Assembly (NCBI GenBank): GCA_910579955.1
Contig: CAJTWE010000014.1
Location: 1 to 60,188 of the forward strand
Direction of reading: 5' to 3'
Origin: an uncultured Ruminococcus sp.
GTDB lineage: Bacteria > Bacillota > Clostridia > Oscillospirales > Ruminococcaceae
DNA: 60,188 bases
The first letter of the stretch is position 1. Each line of letters starts with the position of its first letter. This document shows positions 16,617 to 26,477 of the stretch, piece by piece. A program made the position numbers and the translations under genes. Under the pieces are notes generated by a model. That model saw nothing but the letters and a program-made list of their open reading frames with translations, was not told where the DNA came from and did no database searches.

Positions 16617-17275
16617 TAGAATTAAAGCAAATAAGCAAAAGTTATACAAATTGTGAGGCTCTGAAAGAAACAAATCTGCAAATCCAAGACCAAACATTTA
16701 CAGCTATCGTGGGAAGATCGGGCAGTGGTAAAAGTACACTGCTGCGTATCATAGGCGGACTTGATGCTCCAACAAGCGGCAACGTTTTTTATGATGATAT
16801 ATCTATACAGAAAATGTCAGAGATACAGCTTGCAGCATTTCGCAATAAGCATATAGGCTTTGTATTTCAGCAGTTTTTTCTTGAACCAAAGTATACTGTG
16901 TACCAGAATGTTGAAATGCCATTGCTCATAGGCTATGTTCCTAAAAAAGAACGCAGTGAATTGGTAGAACAACAGCTAAGAACTGTAGGACTGCTTCATA
17001 AGAGAAACACTCCTACAGCTGTTCTTTCAGGCGGCGAAAAGCAGCGTACAGCCATTGCAAGAGCTATGGTAAATGATCCTTCTGTGATTCTTGCTGACGA
17101 ACCCTGTGGCAGTCTAGACACAGAGAATGGCGAGGCTGTCATGAGGCTTCTGCGTACAATGACTGACCTTGGCAAGACCGTGATACTGATAACGCATAAT
17201 AATGAAGATGCTGCAAAAACTGACCGTATCATCACGTTAAAGGACGGACAGGTGATTGATGATGAAACGATATGA
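16613..17275 (+). CDS. ABC transporter ATP-binding protein (MacB/LolD type)
   Basis: The product is 220 residues from the ATG at 16613, which overlaps the lipoprotein stop. Walker A GRSGSGKST (about 37), Q-loop FVFQQFF (about 86), signature LSGGEKQR (about 139), Walker B VILADEP (about 162) and the switch His ITHNN (about 194) are all present. The size and motif forms fit the MacB/LolD group that powers FtsX-like permeases. It overlaps the next gene (permease) by 17 bp. It probably powers export, release or resistance to the small protein at 15438. Confidence 0.92.
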   Translation: MIELKQISKSYTNCEALKETNLQIQDQTFTAIVGRSGSGKSTLLRIIGGLDAPTSGNVFYDDISIQKMSEIQLAAFRNKHIGFVFQQFFLEPKYTVYQNVEMPLLIGYVPKKERSELVEQQLRTVGLLHKRNTPTAVLSGGEKQRTAIARAMVNDPSVILADEPCGSLDTENGEAVMRLLRTMTDLGKTVILITHNNEDAAKTDRIITLKDGQVIDDETI

Positions 17276-18401
17276 TTTGCTTACCTTGGCATTTCGTGAA
17301 GCACGTATCCAGAAAAAAACTGTTTTTGCAATGATTGCAGTACAAATATGCATGATTTCACTCTGTGTACTTCTCTGGCAAATAAGCTTATCTGTTGGCG
17401 ATACATTATCTGCTTATCTGGATAAGCAGTATCCGGATGGTGAAACAGTCATACTTATTGGTGCAGATTATTCGCAGAGAGCAAAGCTTCTGAATGCAGG
17501 CTTTACAGACATAAAAGCAGATTGCATGGGCGATTCACGCAGCAATATACGATGTACAAGAAATAATACGGAAATTAGTAAAGAAAAATATCCTATAAGC
17601 TATCTATGGGCAGTTGAAAGTGCAGACCTTAAAGCTGTAAAAGGAAAGCTCTGGACACCAAAAGACGAATATACTCCTGCAATATGGCTCTCAGAACAAA
17701 CAGCAAATGAACTTGGATGTGATGTTGGCGATGGATTTGTTTTTGAAAGCTATACAAAAATATCTGAGGAATTTAAAGTGCTTGGCATATATCAGGAATC
17801 GGAAGAATACGGCGATGTTATCATAAATTTTGTGCCGTATATACAAATGATTTCTGAGATAGGTATTCCGCAGAATTATAGTATGGTCGGTACATCTTCA
17901 TGCATTTCCAGGCTGCCCGATATACGAAGCAATTGTGAAAAATTCGGAGTTACATTTTCTTCTAGGGCTGAGCCGTGGTTTTCCTCTATGAACATGATAA
18001 AAATTCTTCTATACGGAGTTTCTGTATTGCTTACCATACTTCATTGGGTAAATTTGCTTCATTTCTGCGGAATACTTATTCAAAACCGAGTACCATTTAC
18101 AGTTCTATGCTGCTTTCTTGGAACAGAAAAAAGAACTATCGGCAAACTTTATGCACTTCTTCTATACGGCATTTTTTCTGTATCTGCATTATTTAGTTCA
18201 AGTTTTGTTGTATTGGGGACTATCTATGGAAATAAGGCTTTTTCAGAGCTTACCGGTGTATACTGTTTCTCTGTCCGTCAAACTATCCTTTTATTTGCGT
18301 TGTATGTTTTTGGAGGATTTCTATCTATCGGCGTATGTACGTTTAATCAGCAAAAAAACATAAAGACCGACTTTTCTTTTTTAGCGAAAGGCGGTGACTA
18401 A
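17259..18401 (+). CDS. FtsX-like ABC permease, first subunit
   Basis: The product is 380 residues, starting at the ATG at 17259 (AGGTG upstream); the preceding TTG is unlikely. It has one N-terminal membrane segment, a large extracytoplasmic domain (about 40-240) and three helices at the C-terminus, the FtsX/MacB arrangement. It pairs with the ATPase encoded just upstream and with the second permease downstream. MacB-type systems act as mechanotransmission pumps on periplasmic or extracellular substrates rather than classical importers. No motif identifies the substrate. Confidence 0.82.
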   Translation: MMKRYDLLTLAFREARIQKKTVFAMIAVQICMISLCVLLWQISLSVGDTLSAYLDKQYPDGETVILIGADYSQRAKLLNAGFTDIKADCMGDSRSNIRCTRNNTEISKEKYPISYLWAVESADLKAVKGKLWTPKDEYTPAIWLSEQTANELGCDVGDGFVFESYTKISEEFKVLGIYQESEEYGDVIINFVPYIQMISEIGIPQNYSMVGTSSCISRLPDIRSNCEKFGVTFSSRAEPWFSSMNMIKILLYGVSVLLTILHWVNLLHFCGILIQNRVPFTVLCCFLGTEKRTIGKLYALLLYGIFSVSALFSSSFVVLGTIYGNKAFSELTGVYCFSVRQTILLFALYVFGGFLSIGVCTFNQQKNIKTDFSFLAKGGD

Positions 18402-18403
18402 TA

Positions 18404-19708
18404 GTGAAACAATCTGACATATTTACTTTATCAATGCGAAATATCAAGTGCAATACTGCTTTTTCCTTAAAAATTGCAGGTATGGTTTTCATCTGTGCTG
18501 TACTTCTGTGCACCATGCTGACCTACTGTCTTTCCCTTAGCACGAGTATGGATAAGCTCGTTTTAAATAAGATGTCAATGTGCCGGAACGTAATTATATC
18601 CGATGCAGAAACAGCAGAAAAAGCTGCGAAAAACGTTCGGGAATATACCATTACTTCTGAGCTTGATCTTTGGCAAATGGCTGGACGATCTGATGATGAA
18701 GTTAAAAAAATCTATATAAGCTCCTCTGCACTGGAATGGAATGGTACTTTTTACGAAGGCGTTAACGACTTTACTTATGACTTTGATATAAACAGTGCGG
18801 CTTCTGAATCAGATTATGCTGTACCGTTTAGAATTGATACGCTTGTTATCGGGAGTACACTTTTTGCAGAAGCAGAAAAGGCAGAATTTGAACAGAAATT
18901 TGATAATAATACAATATATTGGCTGAACGGACGTATTCCTGAAAATCCAAATGAGCTTCTGATTAGTGACTATATGCTTGAAAAATATGGCATTCCAAAG
19001 GAAAAACAAGAATTGCTCATTGGTCAGACGGTCTCAATGTATTTGGAGGATAAATGCATTTTAAAGAATTATACGCTTTGTGGAATTATAGATGCTGATA
19101 TTTTTTATCTTCATGGAAAGAAAAATTGTTCGCAGATCTATATAACCGAAACAGATAAAACAGAATCTTTTCATGTACCAAGCTATATGGTTCGTCTGTT
19201 TGCAGATGATTTTAAAGAAGCTTATGCAGAACGGTCAGATCTTGCAGAAGGGAAATACGATCTTTTACCAAATGAAACGCTCACTCTTTTTGCAGCTGTA
19301 TCTATGCAGCAGACGCTTATTGGAAGGACATTGATTGCTGTTTGTGCAGTAGTTCTTCTTGCCATGAGCATTGCCTTGTTTGCTATGCTGGGAAATTATG
19401 TACAGCAGAAGTTAGGATATTATTATATGCTTAGGTGTATGGGATTGCAAGCTAAACAACTAAGACGGCTGTTTTTTACAGAGCTTTTGATTCTGGCAAT
19501 TCCTGTTCTGTTTTTTGGAATAGCATTATCTCAGTTAATAGTCGATTATATTTTGCAAATAGCATCACATATCCAAGAGCACAGTATTGATATATTAATT
19601 TGGCAAAGAGAAATATCTGCTGCAGTGGTATGTTGTTATTTGATGTTATGGATGTTTGTTTGCAGTATATATGAATTAAGGATGATAAAGCAAATTGGGA
19701 AATGCTAA
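18404..19708 (+). CDS. FtsX-like ABC permease, second subunit
   Basis: The product is 434 residues from a GTG with GGCGGTGA upstream, 2 bp after the first permease. The topology is again one N-terminal helix, a roughly 260-residue external domain and three C-terminal helices (near 300-330, 355-380 and 405-425). YMLRCMGLQAKQLRRLFFTE is the typical FtsX cytosolic loop. Two different FtsX subunits with one ATPase suggest a heterodimeric transporter. It is the last gene of the cassette. I see no clear terminator before the dockerin remnant. Confidence 0.82.
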   Translation: MKQSDIFTLSMRNIKCNTAFSLKIAGMVFICAVLLCTMLTYCLSLSTSMDKLVLNKMSMCRNVIISDAETAEKAAKNVREYTITSELDLWQMAGRSDDEVKKIYISSSALEWNGTFYEGVNDFTYDFDINSAASESDYAVPFRIDTLVIGSTLFAEAEKAEFEQKFDNNTIYWLNGRIPENPNELLISDYMLEKYGIPKEKQELLIGQTVSMYLEDKCILKNYTLCGIIDADIFYLHGKKNCSQIYITETDKTESFHVPSYMVRLFADDFKEAYAERSDLAEGKYDLLPNETLTLFAAVSMQQTLIGRTLIAVCAVVLLAMSIALFAMLGNYVQQKLGYYYMLRCMGLQAKQLRRLFFTELLILAIPVLFFGIALSQLIVDYILQIASHIQEHSIDILIWQREISAAVVCCYLMLWMFVCSIYELRMIKQIGKC

Positions 19709-19833
19709 GAAAAATAGCTGATTTTATCTTGTGCCGTACTTAAATATATCTTCTAATTAGTCCAAGTTATTGATTAAAATATCTATAAAGATTGGGTTCA
19801 TTAGTTTGTTATATAGAAACAGAAAGCCTTTGA

Positions 19834-20112
19834 TGGTGTAGTATTGATCCGGATAATGATGGTGTATATGATACTCCTCTTGAAATAGGCGATGTAGATG
19901 GAGATGGCAAAATAGCTATTGACGATGCAACTGAGGTTTTAAAATATTATGCAAAAAAAGCTGCAGGTCTTTCTGCCGGACAGGTCGGACTTAATACTAC
20001 CTATCCATTAAGCTTGAATACAGCTGATATTAATGGTGATAAGAAAATTGATATATCCGATGCTACTCTTATTCTTGAGATGTATGCTAAGAAGGCAGCT
20101 GGTATAAAATGA
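19834..20112 (+). pseudogene. Orphan C-terminal dockerin remnant
   Basis: Between a stop at 19831 and TGA at 20110 the frame has no usable start but reads SIDPDNDGVYDTPLE followed by two calcium loops, GDVDGDGKIAIDDATEVLKY and ADINGDKKIDISDATLILEM, each followed by YAKKAAG. This is a dockerin module of a lost secreted protein. The YAKKAAG form differs from the LLQKWLLAVP form of the other dockerins here, so it came from a different parent gene. Confidence 0.75.
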
Positions 20113-20235
20113 ATCATATATCAATGTTGATAAATTGGCTACTGCTTGAGAAATGCGACATATAAGAAGATGAAAATTAGACAGAAAACGTATTGATTTG
20201 ACGTTTGTAAATTAATGATATGAAAGGAAAGTATT

Positions 20236-20637
20236 ATGGAAAAAGAAAACAATATGGGACTTAAATCGGAGTATGTAGAAGTTAATGAGTTGGGACAGGG
20301 TCTGCCTTTATATAATGCAATAGGAAGTTCAGGAGATAAAGTGATATACGAAGGCGTTGAGTACAATTCAACGATAATCAATGCGTGGGAAGTGTTAACC
20401 GGCTCCAGCAGAGAACAAATTGGCAATCGATGCTGCAACGCATTTTGCACATCAGGCAATCCAAGTGATCTTGTCGGAGCACATGTTGTATTATCGCAGC
20501 CTGTACAGGTTTTACAGCCAAACGAGGAATTTTACATAGTCCCATTATGTAGAAGCTGTAATAGCAGTGGTTTAGGAAAAAATATACAATTGAGATGTGC
20601 AGTGAAAGCTGCAAGACTTCGCTGGATCGGAAAATAA
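20236..20637 (+). CDS. Small zinc-finger (HNH-like treble clef) protein
   Basis: The protein is 133 residues with AAAGGAAAG before the ATG. Its second half has a metal site pattern: NRCCNAFC, then VGAHVVL, then VPLCRSCNSSG. Cys pairs flanking an AHV box are the layout of HNH/treble-clef zinc folds, but a full HNH catalytic triad is not evident. No signal peptide or membrane helix is present. It heads a three-gene unit with the genes at 20651 and 21164 (gaps of 13 and 3 bp). A nuclease or DNA-binding role is possible; a purely structural zinc site is an equal option. Confidence 0.65.
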   Translation: MEKENNMGLKSEYVEVNELGQGLPLYNAIGSSGDKVIYEGVEYNSTIINAWEVLTGSSREQIGNRCCNAFCTSGNPSDLVGAHVVLSQPVQVLQPNEEFYIVPLCRSCNSSGLGKNIQLRCAVKAARLRWIGK

Positions 20638-20650
20638 GGAGTTAGATCAT

Positions 20651-21160
20651 ATGAAAAATTTACAAGTTACAGAAAAGGCGCAGTTATCCGTGGGATTGAA
20701 ATTTACATTTATGGGAGTTGACTTGAGCTCCTATTACAAAAAGACGGCAGACGGCTATCAGATTTTTCTGGCACCTGCGAATGTTTCAAATGATGTGCAG
20801 CTCACATTAAAGGAAATGGTCGGTCAGTTTAACGGCATGGCAGGTGAAGGTGCTCTTTCCGAAGACGATGTTAAGAGCAAGATTGCAGCCGAAGAAGATC
20901 CGCAGGTTGTGAATGCAATTGATTTTGATTCTGTCAAGTTCTGCTTGAAAATGCTCTTCTTGAATATTGAATCGAAGAAAAGCGGTGAAACAGAAGAAAA
21001 GACAGTTGAGTATGCAATTTCTCTGCAAATCAATGCAGAAGGTCTGATTCCAAAGGAAATCAAAATATTCCAGATCGACAGCCTGAGCTTTAACATTTGG
21101 AATACACAGCGTCAGACTGTGTTGGAACGAATGGCGTTGATCACACCTGAGTCATTTTAA
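20651..21160 (+). CDS. Unrecognised 169-residue protein, partner of the 1,055-residue protein
   Basis: It starts after AAGGAG, 13 bp behind the zinc protein. No family recognised. It is acidic and soluble, with beta-strand-like stretches (LSVGLKFTFMGVDLSSYY, YAISLQINAEG) and no signal peptide. The N-terminal pattern resembles strands at the start of the next gene's product (SMSIGVRGTILGYEAAAS), so the two may share a fold and assemble together. Three base pairs separate its stop from that gene's ATG, so they should be translated together. Confidence 0.6.
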   Translation: MKNLQVTEKAQLSVGLKFTFMGVDLSSYYKKTADGYQIFLAPANVSNDVQLTLKEMVGQFNGMAGEGALSEDDVKSKIAAEEDPQVVNAIDFDSVKFCLKMLFLNIESKKSGETEEKTVEYAISLQINAEGLIPKEIKIFQIDSLSFNIWNTQRQTVLERMALITPESF

Positions 21161-21163
21161 TTT

Positions 21164-24100
21164 ATGAAAAAGTCAGATAGAGAGGATTTCATAGAAGAAA
21201 AAACATTCTCTATGAGCATCGGTGTTCGTGGAACGATATTGGGCTATGAGGCGGCGGCATCGTATAGCGTACAGCATGGCGAGAGCTGTTTTCAAGGGAG
21301 TTTGAATATCAACGATGCTGATATGACTGCAATTGTTGCGTTGGTCGATTCTAAGCTGTCTGAGGAATTACATACACTTCTTCCGGACTATCTGACGCAT
21401 ACATCTGCTGAATTGTATTTCAGTTATGCTTATGATCATGAGATGTTTTTTGTAGATATGCAGTCGCTCCGTGTCACAGCAATTCGATTAAAAGATTCAA
21501 ATGGAACTTATTCTGGCAGCGGATTCTTATGTGAAATTTCAGAACAGGAGAGTTCAGGGCTTATTGCAGAGCTTATTGCAGCTGCCAAACGTTTAATAGA
21601 TATAGATAAGCTGTATCTATATATTTCCAAAGGATTGCAGCCGGTCGATATAGGAAGAATGTTAAAGCCTTTTCATAAGACGGAAACATTGCTGCCGCCT
21701 TCCAGGTTCTACGAAAAAGATAGCTTTTGTTTGTATTCCGAATACCGTTTTTCACAAGGGTGCAATGGATTGCTGGAGCTATTTTTCCATGACCTGCTTG
21801 GTGTAGAAAAACTTTCCTTTTTCGCAGGAAAAAGGCAGCAAGGTGTTTATTTTGTGCTTTCTGTTCCGCAAATTTCCAATGATATTATTCGCATACAAGA
21901 GCTGCTTCTGGAATTGGACACCGGCAGTTCCGGTACAAGATTTACAGTATCCGGAGCTTTTCAATTAATGGCTATTCCTGAAATGATTTTTCAAATTAAT
22001 TGTACTTTATCACCTGATTCACTTGTATTGACAGCATCTGCAATGCCAAAAGAACCAATCAATCTTTTCGGCGCTTTTTTTCTTGGAAATACATCTATTG
22101 CAATTGGTTATGATAAGGGACTGACTTTCGGGATCGTTGGCGAAATATATTTAAGAAAGTTGTATTTGTTTACAGCAGTGCAGTTTTCCTATAATGGGAT
22201 TTTAAAACCGCAATTATTATGTTTTGCTACCGGCAGGATTTCAATATCAAATCTAATTGAAAATATTACCGGTATTTTAATTCCCGGCATCAATGCACTC
22301 GACGTCATTTCCATTGACTATTTTGATTTTGAATGTAAAAATTTGTTTCAAATCAAATGGTTTGAAGATTCTGATTTGTCACAGATCGCAGCATTTTTCA
22401 ATGAAAACGTTACCTCCTCTCAGCTTGCACTTCATGCAGATGCCATTTCTGTCGGAAAAGTACCGCAGGATAATGGTTATGCACTTGTGGATAAATACAG
22501 AATGCGACATTATTATGTGGATTCAGATGGCACCCTGTACCTGCGTCCGCAATTTTACTATTCGGATGCTGCAGAGCCATTTACAATTGGAAATGGCATG
22601 ATAGTAAGTGCGGGGATATTCTTTTGCGCAAAAATTTGTGTGTTTCAGACGTCCTTAAAGGTTTTATTATCCTTCCGCCAACAGGAGGGCGTATTGGCAT
22701 TTGGGAATCTGTCAGAAATAGATCTGGGAATCATAAAGATCAGTGCATCTGATTTTAGTCAAGAAAGTCCTATTCCGATTCCAGAAAACAGCATTCTTTC
22801 ACAATTTCTTGATACATCTTCCAATGGAGTCGCATTTTATCTGCAAGCATCTCAAAATGATGTGTCCTTCTATTTTGACGGTAAAATTTCAATAGCCGGT
22901 TTGGTGGAAAAGCAGGCGCAGTTGTATTATCAGAAAGGCTCGGTCATTGTTAATTTAGAAAGTATATTCTGTGGTATGACAACGCACCTTTCCTTAAATG
23001 TAAACTATCAGAGCTTTCAGTCGCTGAACTTTGCTTTTCAGTTTTCTTTTGACACATACAAATTAGAAGAAACATTGACAAAAGTAAAGGATCGATTGAA
23101 TCATGCAATCGAAGTTTGCAGAAAGAAAATCAAAGATGCAACGCAATCATTGGAAGATGCCAAAACAAAGGTACGGAAATTATATGATGAGATCTCATAC
23201 TTAGATAGTCAAATAGATGCGTGCAGAAATCGACTCCGCAATATGGGATGGTTCAAAAAAATATTTTATGCACCAATTATCGGCTGTGAAATAGCAGGAT
23301 ATGAAATTGCAAAAGGAGTGCTTTATGCATCTATTTATGTTGCAGAGGCGGCGCTTTCAGTGGCTCAGGCAGCAGTGCAGTTTGCCGGAAGACTTAGCCA
23401 AGGGGTGCTGCAGCTTGTAAATGGAGTCATCACGTCGGTTACATCCTTATTCTTTATTCGCCGATTGGCTGCAAGATTATCAGCAGATCCAAACGAATTA
23501 TATATGCAGTTGAGTATTGATTTTGTTGCATTGGGGAAGGAATACAATCATGAATGGTCTGTACAGAAAACGTTGATGCAGGATCCGTTTAAGGGAAGAG
23601 CGTCCATTTCTGACAATATGATGGAGAAAATTGAACCAGATGTAAAGGATCTGGAAAATGGTGTGGTTTCAAGTATTTATTTGAAAAATCGTTATATGCA
23701 TTGTGTTCAGTATCATGATCAGAAGTTTGATATATCTGAGGCGGTTCATGTATTGGAGCGAAATACAGAAATGCTGCATTTTGTTCAGGATACCTATATG
23801 CAGCAATTTGGGGAATCTCTGCCTGATTTTGATGAGATGGATAACAGACTTCTTGAAAATATCGGCATGATAGAATCCAATATCAATATTTCAGAAAGAT
23901 CTGCTTCTCTGACCGAGTTGGAAGAAACTGTAGAGCAGCTTCGTGATATATCAGAAAACGGGAATAATGGAGTTTCTTATGAAGAACAGCTGAGGATAGA
24001 TGCTGCAAAGACAGCTGTTGAGAAATATGACGAGGCGGTAAAACTATCTGATGAAATGCAAAAGCTTTTATCAAAAATAACTGTGTCAAGACGTTCTATG

Positions 24101-24331
24101 CAAACACATCATCTGGAACGAATGAATCATTCTCAGCAGCTAATGCGCACTCGAAGTGTAAACCGGGAACGTTATGAGAGTAATATGTATTCATATGCAA
24201 AGATGGAAAAGGAAAAGATGAAAGCCGTGTATGGCGGACTCCCTAATGATGGTTATATCAATCCCTGTAAGGATGAGCAGATTTGGAATACAATTGTGCA
24301 GGCAGAGGATTATTTCAGGGTGAATAGCTGA
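21164..24331 (+). CDS. Unrecognised 1,055-residue beta/coiled-coil protein with hydrophobic helical segment
   Basis: I recognise no family. Residues 1-630 look like a long series of amphipathic beta strands without Cys clusters or catalytic signatures. Residues 630-695 are a charged coiled coil (LEETLTKVKDRLNHAIEV). Residues 700-770 are a Gly/Ala-rich hydrophobic helical region (EIAGYEIAKGVLYASIY, VAQAAVQFAGRL). Residues 840-1040 are again coiled coil. There is no signal peptide and no obvious ribosome site, so translation is probably coupled to the preceding gene. The beta body, coiled coil and amphipathic helices recall large pore-forming or membrane-inserting proteins, but this is only a structural analogy. 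Confidence 0.6.
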   Translation: MKKSDREDFIEEKTFSMSIGVRGTILGYEAAASYSVQHGESCFQGSLNINDADMTAIVALVDSKLSEELHTLLPDYLTHTSAELYFSYAYDHEMFFVDMQSLRVTAIRLKDSNGTYSGSGFLCEISEQESSGLIAELIAAAKRLIDIDKLYLYISKGLQPVDIGRMLKPFHKTETLLPPSRFYEKDSFCLYSEYRFSQGCNGLLELFFHDLLGVEKLSFFAGKRQQGVYFVLSVPQISNDIIRIQELLLELDTGSSGTRFTVSGAFQLMAIPEMIFQINCTLSPDSLVLTASAMPKEPINLFGAFFLGNTSIAIGYDKGLTFGIVGEIYLRKLYLFTAVQFSYNGILKPQLLCFATGRISISNLIENITGILIPGINALDVISIDYFDFECKNLFQIKWFEDSDLSQIAAFFNENVTSSQLALHADAISVGKVPQDNGYALVDKYRMRHYYVDSDGTLYLRPQFYYSDAAEPFTIGNGMIVSAGIFFCAKICVFQTSLKVLLSFRQQEGVLAFGNLSEIDLGIIKISASDFSQESPIPIPENSILSQFLDTSSNGVAFYLQASQNDVSFYFDGKISIAGLVEKQAQLYYQKGSVIVNLESIFCGMTTHLSLNVNYQSFQSLNFAFQFSFDTYKLEETLTKVKDRLNHAIEVCRKKIKDATQSLEDAKTKVRKLYDEISYLDSQIDACRNRLRNMGWFKKIFYAPIIGCEIAGYEIAKGVLYASIYVAEAALSVAQAAVQFAGRLSQGVLQLVNGVITSVTSLFFIRRLAARLSADPNELYMQLSIDFVALGKEYNHEWSVQKTLMQDPFKGRASISDNMMEKIEPDVKDLENGVVSSIYLKNRYMHCVQYHDQKFDISEAVHVLERNTEMLHFVQDTYMQQFGESLPDFDEMDNRLLENIGMIESNINISERSASLTELEETVEQLRDISENGNNGVSYEEQLRIDAAKTAVEKYDEAVKLSDEMQKLLSKITVSRRSMQTHHLERMNHSQQLMRTRSVNRERYESNMYSYAKMEKEKMKAVYGGLPNDGYINPCKDEQIWNTIVQAEDYFRVNS

Positions 24332-24571
24332 TTAGATGGATGTGTGTGATTATAAGACTTTTTCAGTATAAATGTTGTAAAAAATCTTTTTGGGAATCTT
24401 TGGATTGCATAAGCTTTTACAACAGAAGATAATTGTATATTACCTATTAATCAATAAATCAAAAAATATTGATGATGATATTTTGGGTGAATACATTAAT
24501 CATTGCTAATCCACATACAAAATGTAATCACATCAAACAATAAAAACATTGATGAAAGGAAAGAGAGTATA

Positions 24572-26074
24572 ATGAACGACAAAAAAAAGATTTTTTTTAT
24601 TGCAGCAACGGGTTCTGAATCATCTCCCAATAGATCATATTCAAATTTTGTCCTTGCATTATGTAAAAAAGTGATTCAAGAAGGTTTATCAGATGAGGAC
24701 AACGTTAATGAAATTACACCTCATTATGAATCTAAGGGTAGTAATATCAAAAAATCTCTTTTTAATAAATTGCTTGCTTACGATGTCTTCGTTATTTTGT
24801 TAAATGCTGCAGATAAGCGTTTTAATCCTAATGTTTGGTTTGAATTAGGTGCTATATCAACTAGAAGAAATTGTAAAATTATTGCAATTGCTGACGATGA
24901 TGTTCATATTCCTTTCGATGTCAATGATATAAAAGTTATACGCTTGGGTAATCTGAAAGGATTTTGGAATAGATATGTATTTGCTGATGGACAAATTGTT
25001 AAAACTTCTGATTATAGTAAAAACAGCAGATCATTAAACTATGTAGAATGGAAAAGTGAGGATATAAAAAAACTTTCACCAGAAGAAGCAGATGCATATA
25101 AAAAATTTAAAACAGAATTGTGCAATTGCTTAAAAGATAAAAAGTATGAAAATCCTTTCATTAATTATTATGAAAATGCCGTGTTAAATAATATGGGCTA
25201 TAATAGTTTTCGTGAGTTCCTTGAAGATAAGATAATTGATATTGCGACTTATATTCCGGGTGAACAAGATGCTTTTGAAGCTTTAACGGAAGCGATAAAA
25301 ACTGCAAAAGAAGAATTAAGAACAACAAGGTTTGCCAATCAATCTATTGTAAGTAAAATTGATAATGAAAAAACAGGAGTGACAAAAGCTCATAACAACT
25401 TTACAGAAGAATTAAACAATATTTCAAAGACTAATGAACTTTCAGTTTGTAGGCGCATTATTTGCAATAATAATGCTCAAAAATGGAAGGATATATACGA
25501 AGCACTTGACAAAGGCAATATGACAGTTTATATCAGAAAGGAAAATTATAATATTAATTTTGAATTGGTTATTATTGATAGAAAGGTTGCCTTTATACAT
25601 TTTTATCTAACAAATCAATCAGGAGATACAGATAGCAGTATGGAGTCTGAAGTACGTCATGATTCTAAAATTCAAAGAATTAAGTCAACATTAAGGATAA
25701 GAGGTGCCGATGTGTGTGGGGCGTTAATTGAAGTATTTGATCGCCTTATTTATCGTAATGTTAAGGAGAGAGATTTGTCTCGAACATTGTTAGGAATAGA
25801 ACAAGGTGATTATGTAAAAGGCAAAACAAATGGAGGCTATTTTATTTCCCCATCTCATAGTTTGGATGATAGAGAAAGGCGTAATGAGATAGATAATATG
25901 CTTATTAATGCATATAAAGAATGGAAGATTAGAGAGGAAGATAAAATAATAATGACAGTTGGTCTTGTTGATGTTTTAAGGTATGATTTGAGTAGTCTAG
26001 GCATTACAAATGAACAATATAAGAGTATTTCAGATGAATACAAAAAAATGCAAAATGATAATAAACGATATTAA
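24572..26074 (+). CDS. TIR-like/nucleotide-processing N-terminal domain protein (putative defence effector)
   Basis: The product is 500 residues from the ATG at 24572 (GGAAAGAGAG upstream). The N-terminal 140 residues form a Rossmann-like fold with DVFVILLNAADKRFNP, then NVWFELGA, and IIAIADDD. This resembles TIR_2 and nucleoside deoxyribosyltransferase-like domains of phage-defence effectors, in which the Glu of the WFELG motif is catalytic for NAD cleavage. The C-terminal 300 residues are helical and unrecognised, and could be a sensor. It sits at the start of an island with three further TIR-type genes, so a role in an NAD-based immune response is inferred. Confidence 0.6.
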   Translation: MNDKKKIFFIAATGSESSPNRSYSNFVLALCKKVIQEGLSDEDNVNEITPHYESKGSNIKKSLFNKLLAYDVFVILLNAADKRFNPNVWFELGAISTRRNCKIIAIADDDVHIPFDVNDIKVIRLGNLKGFWNRYVFADGQIVKTSDYSKNSRSLNYVEWKSEDIKKLSPEEADAYKKFKTELCNCLKDKKYENPFINYYENAVLNNMGYNSFREFLEDKIIDIATYIPGEQDAFEALTEAIKTAKEELRTTRFANQSIVSKIDNEKTGVTKAHNNFTEELNNISKTNELSVCRRIICNNNAQKWKDIYEALDKGNMTVYIRKENYNINFELVIIDRKVAFIHFYLTNQSGDTDSSMESEVRHDSKIQRIKSTLRIRGADVCGALIEVFDRLIYRNVKERDLSRTLLGIEQGDYVKGKTNGGYFISPSHSLDDRERRNEIDNMLINAYKEWKIREEDKIIMTVGLVDVLRYDLSSLGITNEQYKSISDEYKKMQNDNKRY

Positions 26075-26093
26075 ATGATGAGGATGATGGTAA

Positions 26094-26477
26094 ATGAAAT
26101 ATATAAAGCAATTACTTATCATTTTTCTTATCTCGTTCCTAGGAGAATTGTTGAATTATATTATCCCTTTGCCCATACCAGGTAGTATTTATGGAATGAT
26201 TTTGATGTTTATCCTTTTGTGTATCGGTGTAATCAAACTGAATCATATAAAAGAAGTCAGCAAATTTTTAATTGACATCATGCCCATGTTATTTATTCCA
26301 TCTGCAGTGGGGATTATAGCTCAAGTGGATCAACTTAAATCAATTTGGTTTCAAATTATTATAATCACAATAGTAACAACTGTAATTACAATGGCAGTTA
26401 CAGGAATAACATCTCAGGCAATTATTCGAGTAAAGAAAAGAAAGAAGGTTGATGAAAAAGATGAACTTTCTGACTAA
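26094..26477 (+). CDS. lrgA: LrgA/CidA-type holin-like membrane protein
   Basis: The protein is 127 residues with four hydrophobic helices and the family hallmark PLPIPGSIYGMILMF at residues 25-39, followed by a basic tail KRKK. LrgA/CidA proteins oligomerise in the cytoplasmic membrane and are linked to murein hydrolase control, pyruvate or acetate transport and cell death. The gene overlaps lrgB. It lies between two TIR-type genes, an unusual place for this normally housekeeping pair. The symbol follows family resemblance; LrgA and CidA cannot be told apart here. Confidence 0.85.
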   Translation: MKYIKQLLIIFLISFLGELLNYIIPLPIPGSIYGMILMFILLCIGVIKLNHIKEVSKFLIDIMPMLFIPSAVGIIAQVDQLKSIWFQIIIITIVTTVITMAVTGITSQAIIRVKKRKKVDEKDELSD

